Below are positions 48,601 to 62,000 of a DNA stretch of 64,000 bases, one piece after another. The notes under the pieces were generated by a model. The model had not been told where the DNA came from and did no database searches. It saw nothing but the letters and a program-made list of their open reading frames with translations. The stretch is from Thysanoteuthis rhombus. Taxonomy: Eukaryota > Mollusca > Cephalopoda > Oegopsida > Thysanoteuthidae. Where the stretch lies: NCBI GenBank assembly GCA_963457665.1, contig OY735231.1, forward strand, positions 37,130,802-37,194,801, in the 5' to 3' direction. The translations under genes were made by a program, and so were the position numbers. Each line of letters opens with the position of its first letter. Position 1 is the stretch's first letter.

Positions 48601-51600
48601 AAATCCTGTTTTCATTAAATTTTCTGGGAGTGGGCAACATTAGTATAGGTAAAAATGTTTGCGAACTCCTGTACACTGTAAAGCATTCAACAACAATAAT
48701 TTACTTTTTAGGTTGCATGGTTAAGATAAATAAGCCATAACTAACATGCAGAATCTATGGATCTCTCTTCCAAGTATTACTTCAAGATGAGATGACAGTA
48801 GCTTATTGTATCTAATATAAAAGGCAGCAACTGGATTGTTCCAATAAAACAGATGAATATGAAAAGGCTGATTAAGGACAACATCCTGCAGTGCAGATTG
48901 AAAACTGGAACCACAAAACTAACTAGAGTACACTGGGCAGAAAAAAAAAGACCCAAGCACTTCCAATCATACAAAAGATGTTAACACCATAGAGAATATA
49001 TGGGTGCATATTAAAGCCAATCTAGTTGGGAGCAAATTTGGGAACACTGACCAGCTTTTGGAAGCAGTCAGAGATGAATGGAACAACATTGAGTAGCACA
49101 CTAAGCAACCATGAGACAGCATGCCCAAACAGCAGTTGTTTTCAGAAGAAAAACAAGGAAAACGTTAACCCACACTAAAATATGCTCTGTATACAACACT
49201 GCTGTAGAATATTGTTGAATATTTTACCTATAATTGTTACAATAAGAGAGTAATTACCAAATTGATAAAAAAACTTGGCTCATTATTTTTTTTGGCCAAG
49301 GAGTGTATAACATCTTCCAAGCCATTTTTCTGACACCTAACAATACTATATTTCTATCACATAGATAGAATATCATCAACAGATAGATGATAAAATACTA
49401 AGGTTTCTATTTTTAACAAGTTCCTAAAAGTACGTCAGTTTGTTTTCTATGCTGGATTGGACTTCAATGGAAAGAAATGCTCATACTATCTAATTGCTCA
49501 GAAAAGGTCATGGGTGGTCAAAGCTATGAGATTAAAATGACCAATAATTGGTACCATACAAAAAAAGTAAACAAGTGTACTTGAGGATTTTTTGTCACTT
49601 GAGTTTGCCTTACATAAGAGTTCTATAACCTTAAACCTTGTTATGACAGCAGAGCAAATTATAAAATTTGGCCAACCTTCACAAAATGTTGATATGGAAA
49701 AATGCCAAAGAATTAAACAGCATAGGCAAGAAAGAAAGTGGTGCTGTCAACAACAGACAAGAAGATTGCTGTTCAAATGGTTGCTGGTACCACTAAGTGA
49801 TATTGTAGGGAAACAAACAAGGATAGATTTCCTGCTGAAAGATCTTTGATCAAAGAATAGAAAAAAAAAAAAGGCTATTACATAGGATACCTACAATTTG
49901 TGAACAAGATACTATCCTAAGGCTTGTCATAAAAATAAAATTTTAAATATTTAGATTAAGAAAATTAAAAGGATAATCCTTGACATCACAACATCTCATT
50001 TTTCCTGAAAGAATAGATTTACTGCTCACACACTTCTGATGTTTGTAAAAGCCTAACCAACTAATACAATTATCTTTAAAATAGCAAATAATTGTATTGT
50101 TTGTATTGTTACAGCATTTTATTAGCTCTATATTATACTTAATGTCTGTCAAGAACATGAAATGACTGCCACAATAACATCAAATATTTTCATCAAATTA
50201 AGATAGTGATATTGAACAAGTGTTTTCTGGGTTATGCACCATGTTTAACATGCAATTTTCTTATAAACCGAAGGGGGTTTCCATTTTCGACAGATAATTT
50301 AGAGATTATAAATGTAACGAAAAAGTGATGTCATATGAAACAAAAGGAAAGCAAAGTTACTAATGAATTATTCAAGTTTTTTTTTTGATCCCGTTTTCTT
50401 TTCAGTTCAGGCCACATCTGAGAGCGAAAAAAAGGAAAAGTACTACAGAAAAAGAAGAAAAAAAAAAAAAAAAAGAGAGAGAATTACTGTATGAATTTAA
50501 AGTAGATAATATACATGGTCAGTTTGAGATTTACGTAATTGCTAGTTTATTGTTTTAAAGAAAGTTTGTTAAAAGTAGGACATATTTTATAGTAAAGTTG
50601 AAATTATGTTGAATAATTGCATGATTCCAAGATTAGAGTATTAGTTTAATGATAGCTCATCTCACAAACAGTAAACCAAAATAAAACTATGGTTTAATGC
50701 CATATCATGTCAATGCATGGTCATCTCTACAACTTGGTTGAATAATTTTCATCTTTGTCAAAAATGGCATTCAGGTAAGACAAGGACAATAGAAATTTTT
50801 TTTCTTCATAAATCTGAGCTGTTGTTTGTTGACAACCAAAGTGAACACTTTTACCACATTAATCACACTGAAAACCAGTGTGTGGTTAGCAGGAGGATTC
50901 AGAAAGAAAAAAGGTAAAATTGAGTAAGGCAAAATACATGAGACAACGTTATTAATTTATACGAAATATGCATGGACAAGAAGCAACATAATAAATACAT
51001 ACATAGATAATAAACATAAAACCTGGCAATGTAATAAAATGAACATACATAAAACATTATGACAAATACCCACAATAAAGAGAGTAGCTGTCTGATCTTA
51101 TATTAAAAAACATATGGACTGTGCAGGGATGCATTACTACTTTGACTATTTTCAGAAGAGTTTTAGTAATGTGAAGAATGAAGTCTTCATTTTACCACTT
51201 TTGGAAATCACATTTGGCTTGAATGTGTTGTTCATGTTAAGATCTAGATGTGAGTTTAACTGAGGAGGTGATTAATAGACATGGTTTGAATGAGTGTGGA
51301 TACTAACAATGTTATTCTGATAGGTCTTTCTTGAGTGGCACTACTTTTGACTGGATAGAAAGAGTGGGTGGAAGCATATTGTTTTCAGTTGATTTCTTGA
51401 GATATCTAGGTATCTATTTAAAATATTTCTTATTCCATATCTGCTGATTTGGTTTCTTTTGGCTGGGTTCCAGGGTTTCAAGATTAAATTTAGCTGGACC
51501 TGTAGAAATTCCACTAGTATTAGCAACTAAGATTATCCATTATCTGATGCATCTGCTCTTCTCTCCCCCATGCCTATCTTCTCATTTTTTCCCTTATCCC

Positions 51601-52374
51601 TTCCGATCTTCATCGCCTGTCCATGATTTATCTGAATGGTATACAAATTTGAATTAGTTTCATATGAAATAATTTCCCACTCCTCTCCATAAGCTACCTA
51701 ACTTTTCCCCTATCCCTTCCCAGCCTCTTATAAAACTACCCAATTTTCTTCTCCCCCTCTCTGTAAACTAACTTTCCTTTCTCCCTCTATCTTCCAATCC
51801 CCTCAGTAAACTTTTTTTTCCCTACCCTATCAAAATACCCAACATCCTTTTCTCACCCTTCCTACTACTTCAGTAAACTACCTAACCATTTCTCCCCTCT
51901 TTCTTTCTACCATTTAATTCAACTACACAACTCTAGTTTATAGTAATAAAATATTTTTAATAAAATAAGTAATATTTTAATTTTTCTAATCTATAATAAA
52001 AGAAATAATAGATTTTCACAAAAATCTGAGTCTTTTGCTAATCTGGTACGTCTCTAAGGCTTTTCACAACAATCAGAAACGTTATCATATAAAGTTTTCA
52101 TTTCATTGGATAAAATTTTTCTACTTCTTGTTCTTTACCTTTTATTAAATGTCTGGAAAATTTGTTTTGAAGTTGCTTCCTTTTCTTTGAGAAGTTGGCG
52201 CCATGTTGACTACAAGAAGTAAACATAAAATGTTTGTGGGAAGCCAGACCTGCAGTTTCCACACCAAATGATGACAGGAGATAAACACATGACAGAGCTT
52301 ACCTAGAAATCTCACAATACACATTTATTCAGGTTCAATAATATCACTCTTAGTAGAAGTCCTTTACTTCTGAC

Positions 52375-52420
<46 letters not shown>

Positions 52421-52926
52421 CGCACACAGAGACAATATAACATGCCTGAGAGTAAAAGCTACCAAATCTCTAATTTATTAGTTTCCTGATAAACATATCA
52501 GTTCCTTTAACCAGTGATCAATCACATGAATATTTGCTTTATGAAAATTATTTATCCCCATTTAAATGAATATGATAGAAAATAAAATATAAGATCTTTA
52601 TTTAAATCACAGAAATAATCAACTCATCTATTGATGTTAGCAACAAGTACATCAGTGAATTCACAAAAAACAGACGACCTCACAAGATATTGATTTATAT
52701 CTATTCAGAGCTTGCTACTTGCAACCATGTGTATTACTGATACCTATACATCTAATCAGTTCTGACTGTCTATGTATCTTCAGTATCCTTATGTGGAAGA
52801 GAATCAAAATATAAAGTAACATCTGATAAAAACCTAATTACTTGGTATATGATCAAAAACATTATCAATATTTCTCATGACTTATTCAATTTCATTAAAA
52901 AAAAAAAAAAAAAAAAAAATTTTTAG

Positions 52927-53007
<81 letters not shown>

Positions 53008-56000
53008 TTTCCTACAATCTGATTTGATGTGTAGTACAAATACATCAAGTTATCTTTGTTTTGATCTAACTCATTACTGCTAAACTTTGCTGGTTTGAAC
53101 TTGTATAGGGTGGCACAAAATGAGCTGAACATCCTGCGTCTTTCAGACCACAGTCTGTGTTTTTGTTTTTTTTCTCTGTGTTTGTGCGAGTGTCTGTGTT
53201 TTTCCTGTGACAGAAGTTTTAATAGCGAAAGTCATGGACACTGCTTATACCATACCTGACTGGTTATTGCAAGTTATTGATCGTGGCTGTAGCAATTAAT
53301 TTTGTCGCTTTTTTTTTTTTTAAGCATGTTGGTTGAAACAGTTCTTTTAAACCATGAAAGAAAAAAAATGAAAAAAAACTGTGGTCCAAAAGAATCGAAG
53401 GATCAGCTTATTTTGTGCTACCCTGTATAAGCAGTATATTATGGCTATAAACAAGCAAGTTTATATTTGCATCATGAAAACAACATTAGAAATTGCCAAC
53501 AGGGTTTATTACTATGAAAACTACTGGTTATTACCCCTGAAAAAGAGGAAAAAAATTCAGATACATCTGAATTTCTAAGATGATTTTTTTTTTTTTTAGA
53601 AAGTAAACATATTGCAGACTATAATGCTAACTTGTTGTACAGTTCAAGTGGTTTCTTTACATGATCTTACTTTCAGACTAATTACTTCAAAAGCTGGTTT
53701 CATTAAAAAGTGGACAAGTCCATTGTTTCAAATGGTATGAATGAGATATTTTCATCAGCAAAATATAAATGTTATGTTACTTTTATTATGTATTACTGAC
53801 AAAGAAACAAACTTTTAAAAAGTCACTGATCATTATATAAATAGATTTTTACAGATGTAACATTTTTTCTTACTTTAGGTCATGAACTGGCAGGAAAGAT
53901 TGAACCTTCTAGGAAGGTGATGGGGGAGTGGTATGAGTGGAAATGATGAGGGCTTACCAGAAAATGCATAGATATAATTTAACAATTATGTTCATCTTTT
54001 ATCAAGGGTCATTTTTATAAGAATGCTACATAACTGGAATATTATGATACAAAAAAAAAAAAAAAAAAAATTCTCAATTCAAGATTTTGATCTTCAACCT
54101 ATAACAACTACGATATTGTACTTATTCAAACCAGATATACGCAAGTAATTATTGATACAGACAGCAAATTATCTTTAAAAATTAATTCATCAAATTCAGT
54201 ACAGCTGACCTCCTTTATAAAAAGAATTTTGTACTGGAGGCTTTTACTATTCTCTTACTATGTTATAATGAATAAATGGAGTTTACAAATTCTAGTCATG
54301 AAATAAAAAATGCCCATGTAAAAAAATAGATGGAAGAAAAAGTTTTTTTTAATACAGCCCCTCAGTTGAGCTCATTGAAAAATAAAATTTGCTACATCAT
54401 TCATAAATTGAGAATTAGTAGGATGATTTTCAACTGTTCCTAAATATTTCTGACAAGAATGATGAAAAAAAAAAAATCATTAAGCTGAACGCAAAATGTC
54501 GCCATTTTTGGTTCATTAGCTCGAAAAAAAAAAAAAAATTACCACAACATATAAGGTAGCTTATCTAAATTAGTTATCTGCAATTTAATCTATATTTTAA
54601 GATAGTGAATAATACTGCTGGAAAATAATAATTCACAAGACAATCATGATTTAAAATACAATTTTTTTAAATGTATATTCAAAAGGAATTGCAATATAAA
54701 AAATTGAACCATGCAATAATTGAGAGATTAATTTGAAAATCAGAATTGATTCATTAGAAACCATACTTCTCGCAATCACATATCATCATGGCTTGACTTT
54801 ACAAACAAAGATTTAAGAAGGTTTACCATGTCCATTGCAGGCCAGAAGTGCCTCATTTAAGCACTAATGAAGTTTTAAGGTTACCAACCCCACCCTTTAA
54901 ACCATGGGTTTACATGCTATGGCTCACCAAGGAGGGTTAATCAGAGCAAAGTCCCCGAGTTGTGTCTTTTTTTTCTGTTGAATTCCCAACGTAGATGCCA
55001 TAGAGGTCTGTCATCACTTTGAAAGAGTATTCCAACAGTATGGTTCATCTGGGTAGGTTGAAGCTCAGGTCCTGGACTCACCACGATCACAACATACAAC
55101 AACTCACGATGTCTTTCCTATCTAACAAAGTATATTGGCAGTTAAAGACTTCTTGATTCCACGTCAATTTCAGTCACTTTTGTCAAAAAGATTAAATGAT
55201 ATTGATAGCAAAGCAACATATATACTGTAAGACAAGTTTTCTAAGACTTTATCCAAGTTTACAAAATGCTTCATATCACCTATTAATTTTTGATTAGTAT
55301 TTTCATCTAGAATTTTAGTTACTTTCATTGTAACTATACTCAAAACCGTTGATCTTGAACAGTGAGCAAACAGCAGAGTCAGGAATAAAGAATAAGCTCT
55401 AGGCTAGAATGCAAGTAGTATTCATTCCTAATGTCAGGAGGATGCCTATGTATGGCACTGCTCAAACCAACTAAGCCACTACACCCATTACAGTTGGTAG
55501 AAAATCAAATCTGACCAATAAATTCACCCTTCATCCTTACTCAATTGTTCAACACCATATTTGTAATTACGTCAACTAGTGGTAGTAGTAGTAATATTTT
55601 TTCATCAGATGAAGGATAGTCAAACATTAATTTCCAACTAGTATGTTCTATCACCATGAATTTTATAGTTGCTTCTGACTGCAATCGATGGCCATCAAGT
55701 GACACTTTGAATAAGTTGTAATAAAAAACAACTATGAAATTTAAGATGAAATAAAATATGAGTTAAAAATTAATAATGGTTGACAATGCACAATTAACTG
55801 TAGATGACTTGAATTTCAGTCATGGCAGGTCTATGGCTCGAATGAAAATTTCAGAAATTTTTCACTGTAAACAAAGGACCCTTTAAAAAAGTTACGGTTA
55901 ACTTTTTCTGTTTGTTTTTAAGTCCATAACTTCAAGTAGATGGGTCCATAGTTTACAGGGAAAACAAACTGTTCAGCTTATATTGTGCCACCCTGTATCT

Positions 56001-59000
56001 TCAAAGTTACCACCACATTTAGAACACAGTGCTTCTCTTGCCAGAGTTGATGGGTTGAGAATTTGTTTCCAGATTAATCATCCATTGGTTATTACAAATG
56101 AAGAATTTCAACATCACAACTTGTCATGGACTGCTGCTATGATTCAATTGGTAGATCAGTTTGATCAGTTAGTTTAACTTAAGACTAGGGTCTATGATGT
56201 GACATCATAAGTGATGAACTGGAATATCAATCCAGTCAGATATTCAGCACTGAATTAACAAAAAAAAAAAAAAAAAAAAAAACATTAATTTTTTGTAAAT
56301 CCGGTACTAGATATCCAATTGATATTACAGCACTTCAATAGATGTTAGAGCAGTTTTTCAATTTTTCTAGTAAGACCCCAGCATCCACTAGAAAAATGGT
56401 TCTACACAGTATGTGTGTCCTAATAAAGAACAAATCAATAATATATACAAGGCACAAATTTACAAGAATCACTAGCAAAAAAATTGAATTTATTGCATAT
56501 ATTACAAAGTGAATCTTCAAGCTGTAGAACTTCCACACAAAAAAGTAAGAATTTCTCGAAATAATATGCAGTCTTTTAATTTACTAGCATCTATATTATT
56601 CTACTTGATCTTATCTACTTCATTTCTAGCATTCAAAGGTAACATTTTAATAAGAGAATAGGAGAAGAATAGGAAAAAAAAAAAAGTAAGGTAGTTCACT
56701 GGGGGGGGGGGCTAGGAAGAAAAGTATGGGAGAAGTTAGGTAATTTAATAAATAAGTAGGAAGAGAAAGGGGCGAAAATAAATTCAAATTGTTGAAATAT
56801 GAAAATAATCCATGTTTGCATGACACTTAGATAAAGAGATGGACAGCAATGGAAATTAGAAATGATAAGGGAGGGAAAAGGAAAATACAGGTAATGGCTA
56901 AGAGAAGAGCAGAGGTGTGAGATAATTGATAACCTTAGCTGCCAACACCCATAGAATTTTCACAGGTCCAGCTACTCACTATAAATTTCAATTATTTGCC
57001 TTTTTTGTCATGTCATTCCTTTGTCTTTTTTTAGCTAATTTCTAGATCAATGATTCTGCCTGCATTACTCACCTCAGAATTGTTATTAACTGCTGCTGCT
57101 TCACCTCATTTTCTTTTTTTTTTTTTGATAATCCGCTTATCCATCTTTAGGATGAACAGTACTAAATTAATTGTAATAAGTTAGAATATATTTACAGTGT
57201 AAATGTTAGCCAACTTAGAACAAAAATTACACTTACCCAATGTTGAACACAAACTTACTCAAAATAGACGTGAGATTATCAGACTGATAGACACTTAAAC
57301 TTAGATTGCTGTGAGTTACAGGGCACAGTGAGTATCAAACTTGCTACATTAATGAATGGTCAGTGAGATGAGCTTGCTAATCATTGCTCTATGGCAGGCA
57401 CCCATACTGGCAACAGTGTCAAGTAGATCAAATACAAGACAATATACCAACTTCTAACCAGTCCAAGGAATGGAATAGTAAGTAAACAATGAAAATCATA
57501 CTCCAAAACTTTGATAACATTTGCAGCAACTGACTGCCCATCTTGTTTTTGATTTTTTTTTTCCCACATGTATCATCTTATGATGGCCTGGTCCTATCAT
57601 TAGAAATGTTTTTGGTGTTATTGTGTGTTTTGGATCCTTCAACTATCAGACAACCTCTACCAGGCAGCCTGGTCAGGGTTGATAAAGCCTCTGGCTGCAT
57701 CTTTCCAGATCCACAGCTACCTTGAAGAAACTATAGCTGCGTTGGTAGCCAACTTGATAGACCTTTGCCTACTGGCTCTAGTAATTCCCAGTATGTTGCA
57801 GACACAGCAGAATGGGCCAGCCTGCAGAGCCCTTGCATCTAAACTCTATAAGCTCTCACCTAGCTCAATACCTGTTACTTCAGCATTCTTCTACCAGCTC
57901 AGCATACTTAGCCCTCTTCCTTGATGAAAATCAAGCAAACTTCAGAGATTGAATTATATTTCATGATAAGACTTGATCAGTTTCCAATAATGACTTTCTT
58001 ATAGCTAAAAGACATAGGCAGATAAAATATATATACATGAAAATAAGGAAAATATTTAACCATGGAAAAAAAAAATAAAAAATAAATTCTCATCTCTATT
58101 TAGACATCTGTTATTGGTTTCCCACCCCTTTTAAATATGCTGTTATTATGATTATCTAATCATATGATTGAGAATGATACTTCAGTTTGCAAATAATGTA
58201 TAAATCAAAGAGTCATTTCTGTGAATATTAGAAAAGTAATTTCAAGGAACACTTTGGTCAGTCACTAGCAAACAGGTGCATTGTCTTGAGGCAGCATTCC
58301 TTCCAACATCATTTCTCACCATTTTTTGCTTACAATTATGTTCTATAGAGTAATATTAACTGGTGAAAAGATACTAATATTTTGCAATAATCCAACAAGT
58401 ACTCTATCATATAAAAAGAAAACAGGTGGCAGATCTAGTCAAGTGATGTTATCAGTCTGAATTTAGTCATGGAAAACCAACTAAAATCCATTCTTTATCA
58501 AAACCAGGCCTGTATAACATGCAGTCTGTGTGAGCTTTTGATGTGGCCACAGTTGAACTTTTGAAAATAAGAAAACCTTTGTTATTAAAACTCTCACAAT
58601 TGTGGCTTTTGATTCATTCAATGGCCACCCAGTATTTTTTTTTTGTTTCATGTTTCCAGCACATTTGTGACATGTTTCCTTGTTAACAATGAGCACTCTT
58701 TGAAATAAATACAATGGCAGATGAATGCAAAAAATTCAATTTCATGGGAGTCTTACATCATTCAGACGAGGCTTTACTGTGAAATTGCCAGTCGAGTGCT
58801 GTACATGCTGTTCATGTGTTCTAATGCCTTATTAGCGCACTGTGTGCAGCATATTTAATTATACCTTTTATCGGATAACATGAGTGAAAAGAAGACGAGA
58901 AAAAAAAAAACGAAGCACAAGAGTTTTTAACCCTGATTGAACAAATAAGTAATTTTTCATTGCCTCAAAGACAAAATAATGTGTTTTGTGTATTGTGAAA

Positions 59001-62000
59001 TAATATACATTCTGAAGGAATATAATTTGAGGCAGAAATTTTAAACTAAGCATCCTATTCTTGCTAAATTGGATCCAAATGAAAGGGGCATTAATTAAAG
59101 CAGCCATTTGGTAAAAAAATCTTGGAAAAGAACCATAATTTCTCAAGATACTAATTACCGAAAATGCAGCAGCTGCTGAAATAAGCTTTCAAATTTCCAG
59201 GAAAATTGCTGCAGCAGCTGGGTAATATACAGAAAGAGCATATGCTAAGTGCTGTATCAAGTGTTATGTTCAGAAGAGACGGGGGTATTTCAGAATGTCA
59301 ATCTCTTACACATGACTGTGCAGTAATGAACATTACTGCTAACTAAAGTGATCAGATAAAGCAGAGGGTCAGGGAATTCTGACTATTCCCTACCTATGGA
59401 TGAAAGCATAAAATGCCAAGATACAGCCAAATTTCTCTTCATTGAGTCTTGAAAATAACTTGGAAATTAGTGAAGAACTGGTTGGCATGCAGTCTATGAC
59501 TGATCGTGCAACCAGGAAAGATCTCTCCAGGGAATTTATCACATGTCTATTTGCACTAGTGGTGCTCCAGTTATACGAGTAAAAAATATTGGAGCCATTA
59601 CACATCTTGTCTCACTTTCTTCCCTGCTCACAGCTTATCTCCCAAAGCAAATGTGCTGACTTGGGGGAAAATACACTGACCAAATTGACACATTCATTGA
59701 TGAATTTGACTGAAGACTTAGTCTATAGAAAAAGACATTCAGTAGAAGCTGATTGAAGATCTGTTTTCTATGGATCAAGAGGAAGTGCTCCTACAAATTA
59801 CATATGGAGAATATTGAACTTCAAGCTTTGTGTGTTCATGAAAAGAAGCACAGAGAAATCTGCCTACAAGACTTCTACAAAAGTCTTGACAGTGAAAAGT
59901 GCAAAAATCTTACTATAGGTGGACAAACATAAGCATAGCTGGATGGGGGGAGGGGTATTTGAACCCTTCTTGGGCCCCCAAAAGAATTCATAAATAGTAG
60001 TTCACTTCCTACAGTATATTTACTGATATAATACAATAACAAGGATATAATTGTAAATACATGATTAATTATTCAACTATTTCTATTATTTTTCGGACCA
60101 TCCTCATCTATGTTGTTTTTCATACAACGATTCAGCCATTGTACTCTGCGGCTTTCATCAGGTATCATCTCATAGGAGTGGGGAAGTAACAAACCGAACC
60201 CTTTATTTAACCGACGGGGGTATATTGACCGCACTCCCCTCTTAGCATTAGTAGTATTATTATTGTCTCACACTGGGATTGAACCTAGAACCATCAGATT
60301 ACTTGCAGCAATTTTGTCTGATTCTGTAACCACTACGCTATGTGTCCATGTGGACAAGCAAGATGAGGATGGTCCGAATAATAGAAATAATAATAATACC
60401 TCATCTCAAAAATTCAGAGATATACTAATTATTCAACCTTCAGGTTGTTTTTCACCAATCAATAGTGCAGGTCTATTTATTGCAAACTTTCCTTTCTTAT
60501 CATCTCGCTGAATGTTGGAGGGGGCACCTCAATGAATCAACCCTTTGGTCCCCCAAATCTTCAACCACGTTACAGAACAAACCTTCTTGAATATCAATAA
60601 AAGAAAGCACATCTTCTCAGAAAAATATTTGGAAGTGATTTTGAAAGTATTGACGTCCATTACATCTCTGGAATACAATACAAGATTGTAACCAAACAGA
60701 AATGTAACATACCTTCTTGAAATTGTAGAAAAGTAGAAATGCACAATCTTTAAAATTTTATACCAGGATTTATATTTTGATAAATAATGTCATACAGAAC
60801 TTCCATGCTGTTTTTTTTGTTTTTTTTTTTAAATTTGGTTTGAAAATTTTACTAGTAGTTTGCAGACAATTTTTACATCATTTAAGTGGTCCTGGCTGCT
60901 TTAGAATAGTGCAGGAATGATCTAAACCATTGATTTGAGACTTTTGTGGACCCATGGGTGTAGACTACACAACTGATTCACTTATAATACAGTTTGAGAA
61001 TGGATCCCAATATACAAAACATTAAATATGGCTCTCAAAATAAAGGCTAAATAAAGAAGAAGATAACCAACATTTTGTCTAACTATAATACTAGACACTC
61101 AGTACAAATCTAAGTTTTGTCAAAATGTAACATTCTGGTCCGATGTCACAATTTAAAAAAAAGTTTTATTCTTATTTCTGTCTTCCACCCAGACTAACCT
61201 CATACCTACAGTTTTCTTTTCATTTCTACACAAAATTACATGGGAGTGTCTAGGTTGGATTGTGGTTTTTAATAATGGAAAATTCATCACAATGAAGATT
61301 CACTTATAACACAGTAGAAAACTAAGGAGCCCCAAAAACACGTCAATAGTGTACGAAGATTATCCATTATCTCAAGACTATGCTCTTCTCTCACTATCTC
61401 TTATCCCTTCTAATGGCCCGTCAATGTTTCATACAGTAAAAAGGAATAAGAAGAAAAAAAATGCACAAATATTTTTGATATCCTTTCCTCATACTCTCCA
61501 GAGGATTTCAATATATCACAATTTTTACACATCTCCATTCTTTCCCATCTTTACCTCATTGCCACTTGAACCAGTTAACAAACCGGTCTTTCTTTCATCT
61601 CAACCCTTTCCCTTATATGAACTCGATAGGCTGGCATAGAATTCAACTTTTTTGTATCAAGTATTTTCCCCAATAAATCATTAAACTGTTTAGACCCTAT
61701 AAACTTGACATTCTGATAAATACAATGCCACCTAATATTGGAGAGTCAACTTAGCCTGTAAATATTGAATTAACACCTTAGTTTTGAGGTTGATTTATAC
61801 ACAGACATAAAGTCATAATCTTTTTTTCACCTGGTTTCCTTGTTTTTCTCTAGCTTTACTTCCTATTTGCCTCCTTCACACCCTCTCTTTCCTCCTCACT
61901 TGATATAATTAAGTGGTTATTTCGATTAAAAAGCATAACTGATTCTAGCTCAGAGGGGCTCAGGAACAGGCAAATACTTCACTCTGGTCCTAGGTAGAAA

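Noticed and set aside
57625-57924. 99-codon plus-strand frame
   Set aside because: It is the shadow of an antisense LINE fragment, which shows the real similarity on the minus strand.
59166-59221. Inverted repeat GCAGCAGCTGCTG
   Set aside because: It lies within the hAT transposase relic and is explained by Ala-rich codons on both sides, not by a regulatory hairpin.
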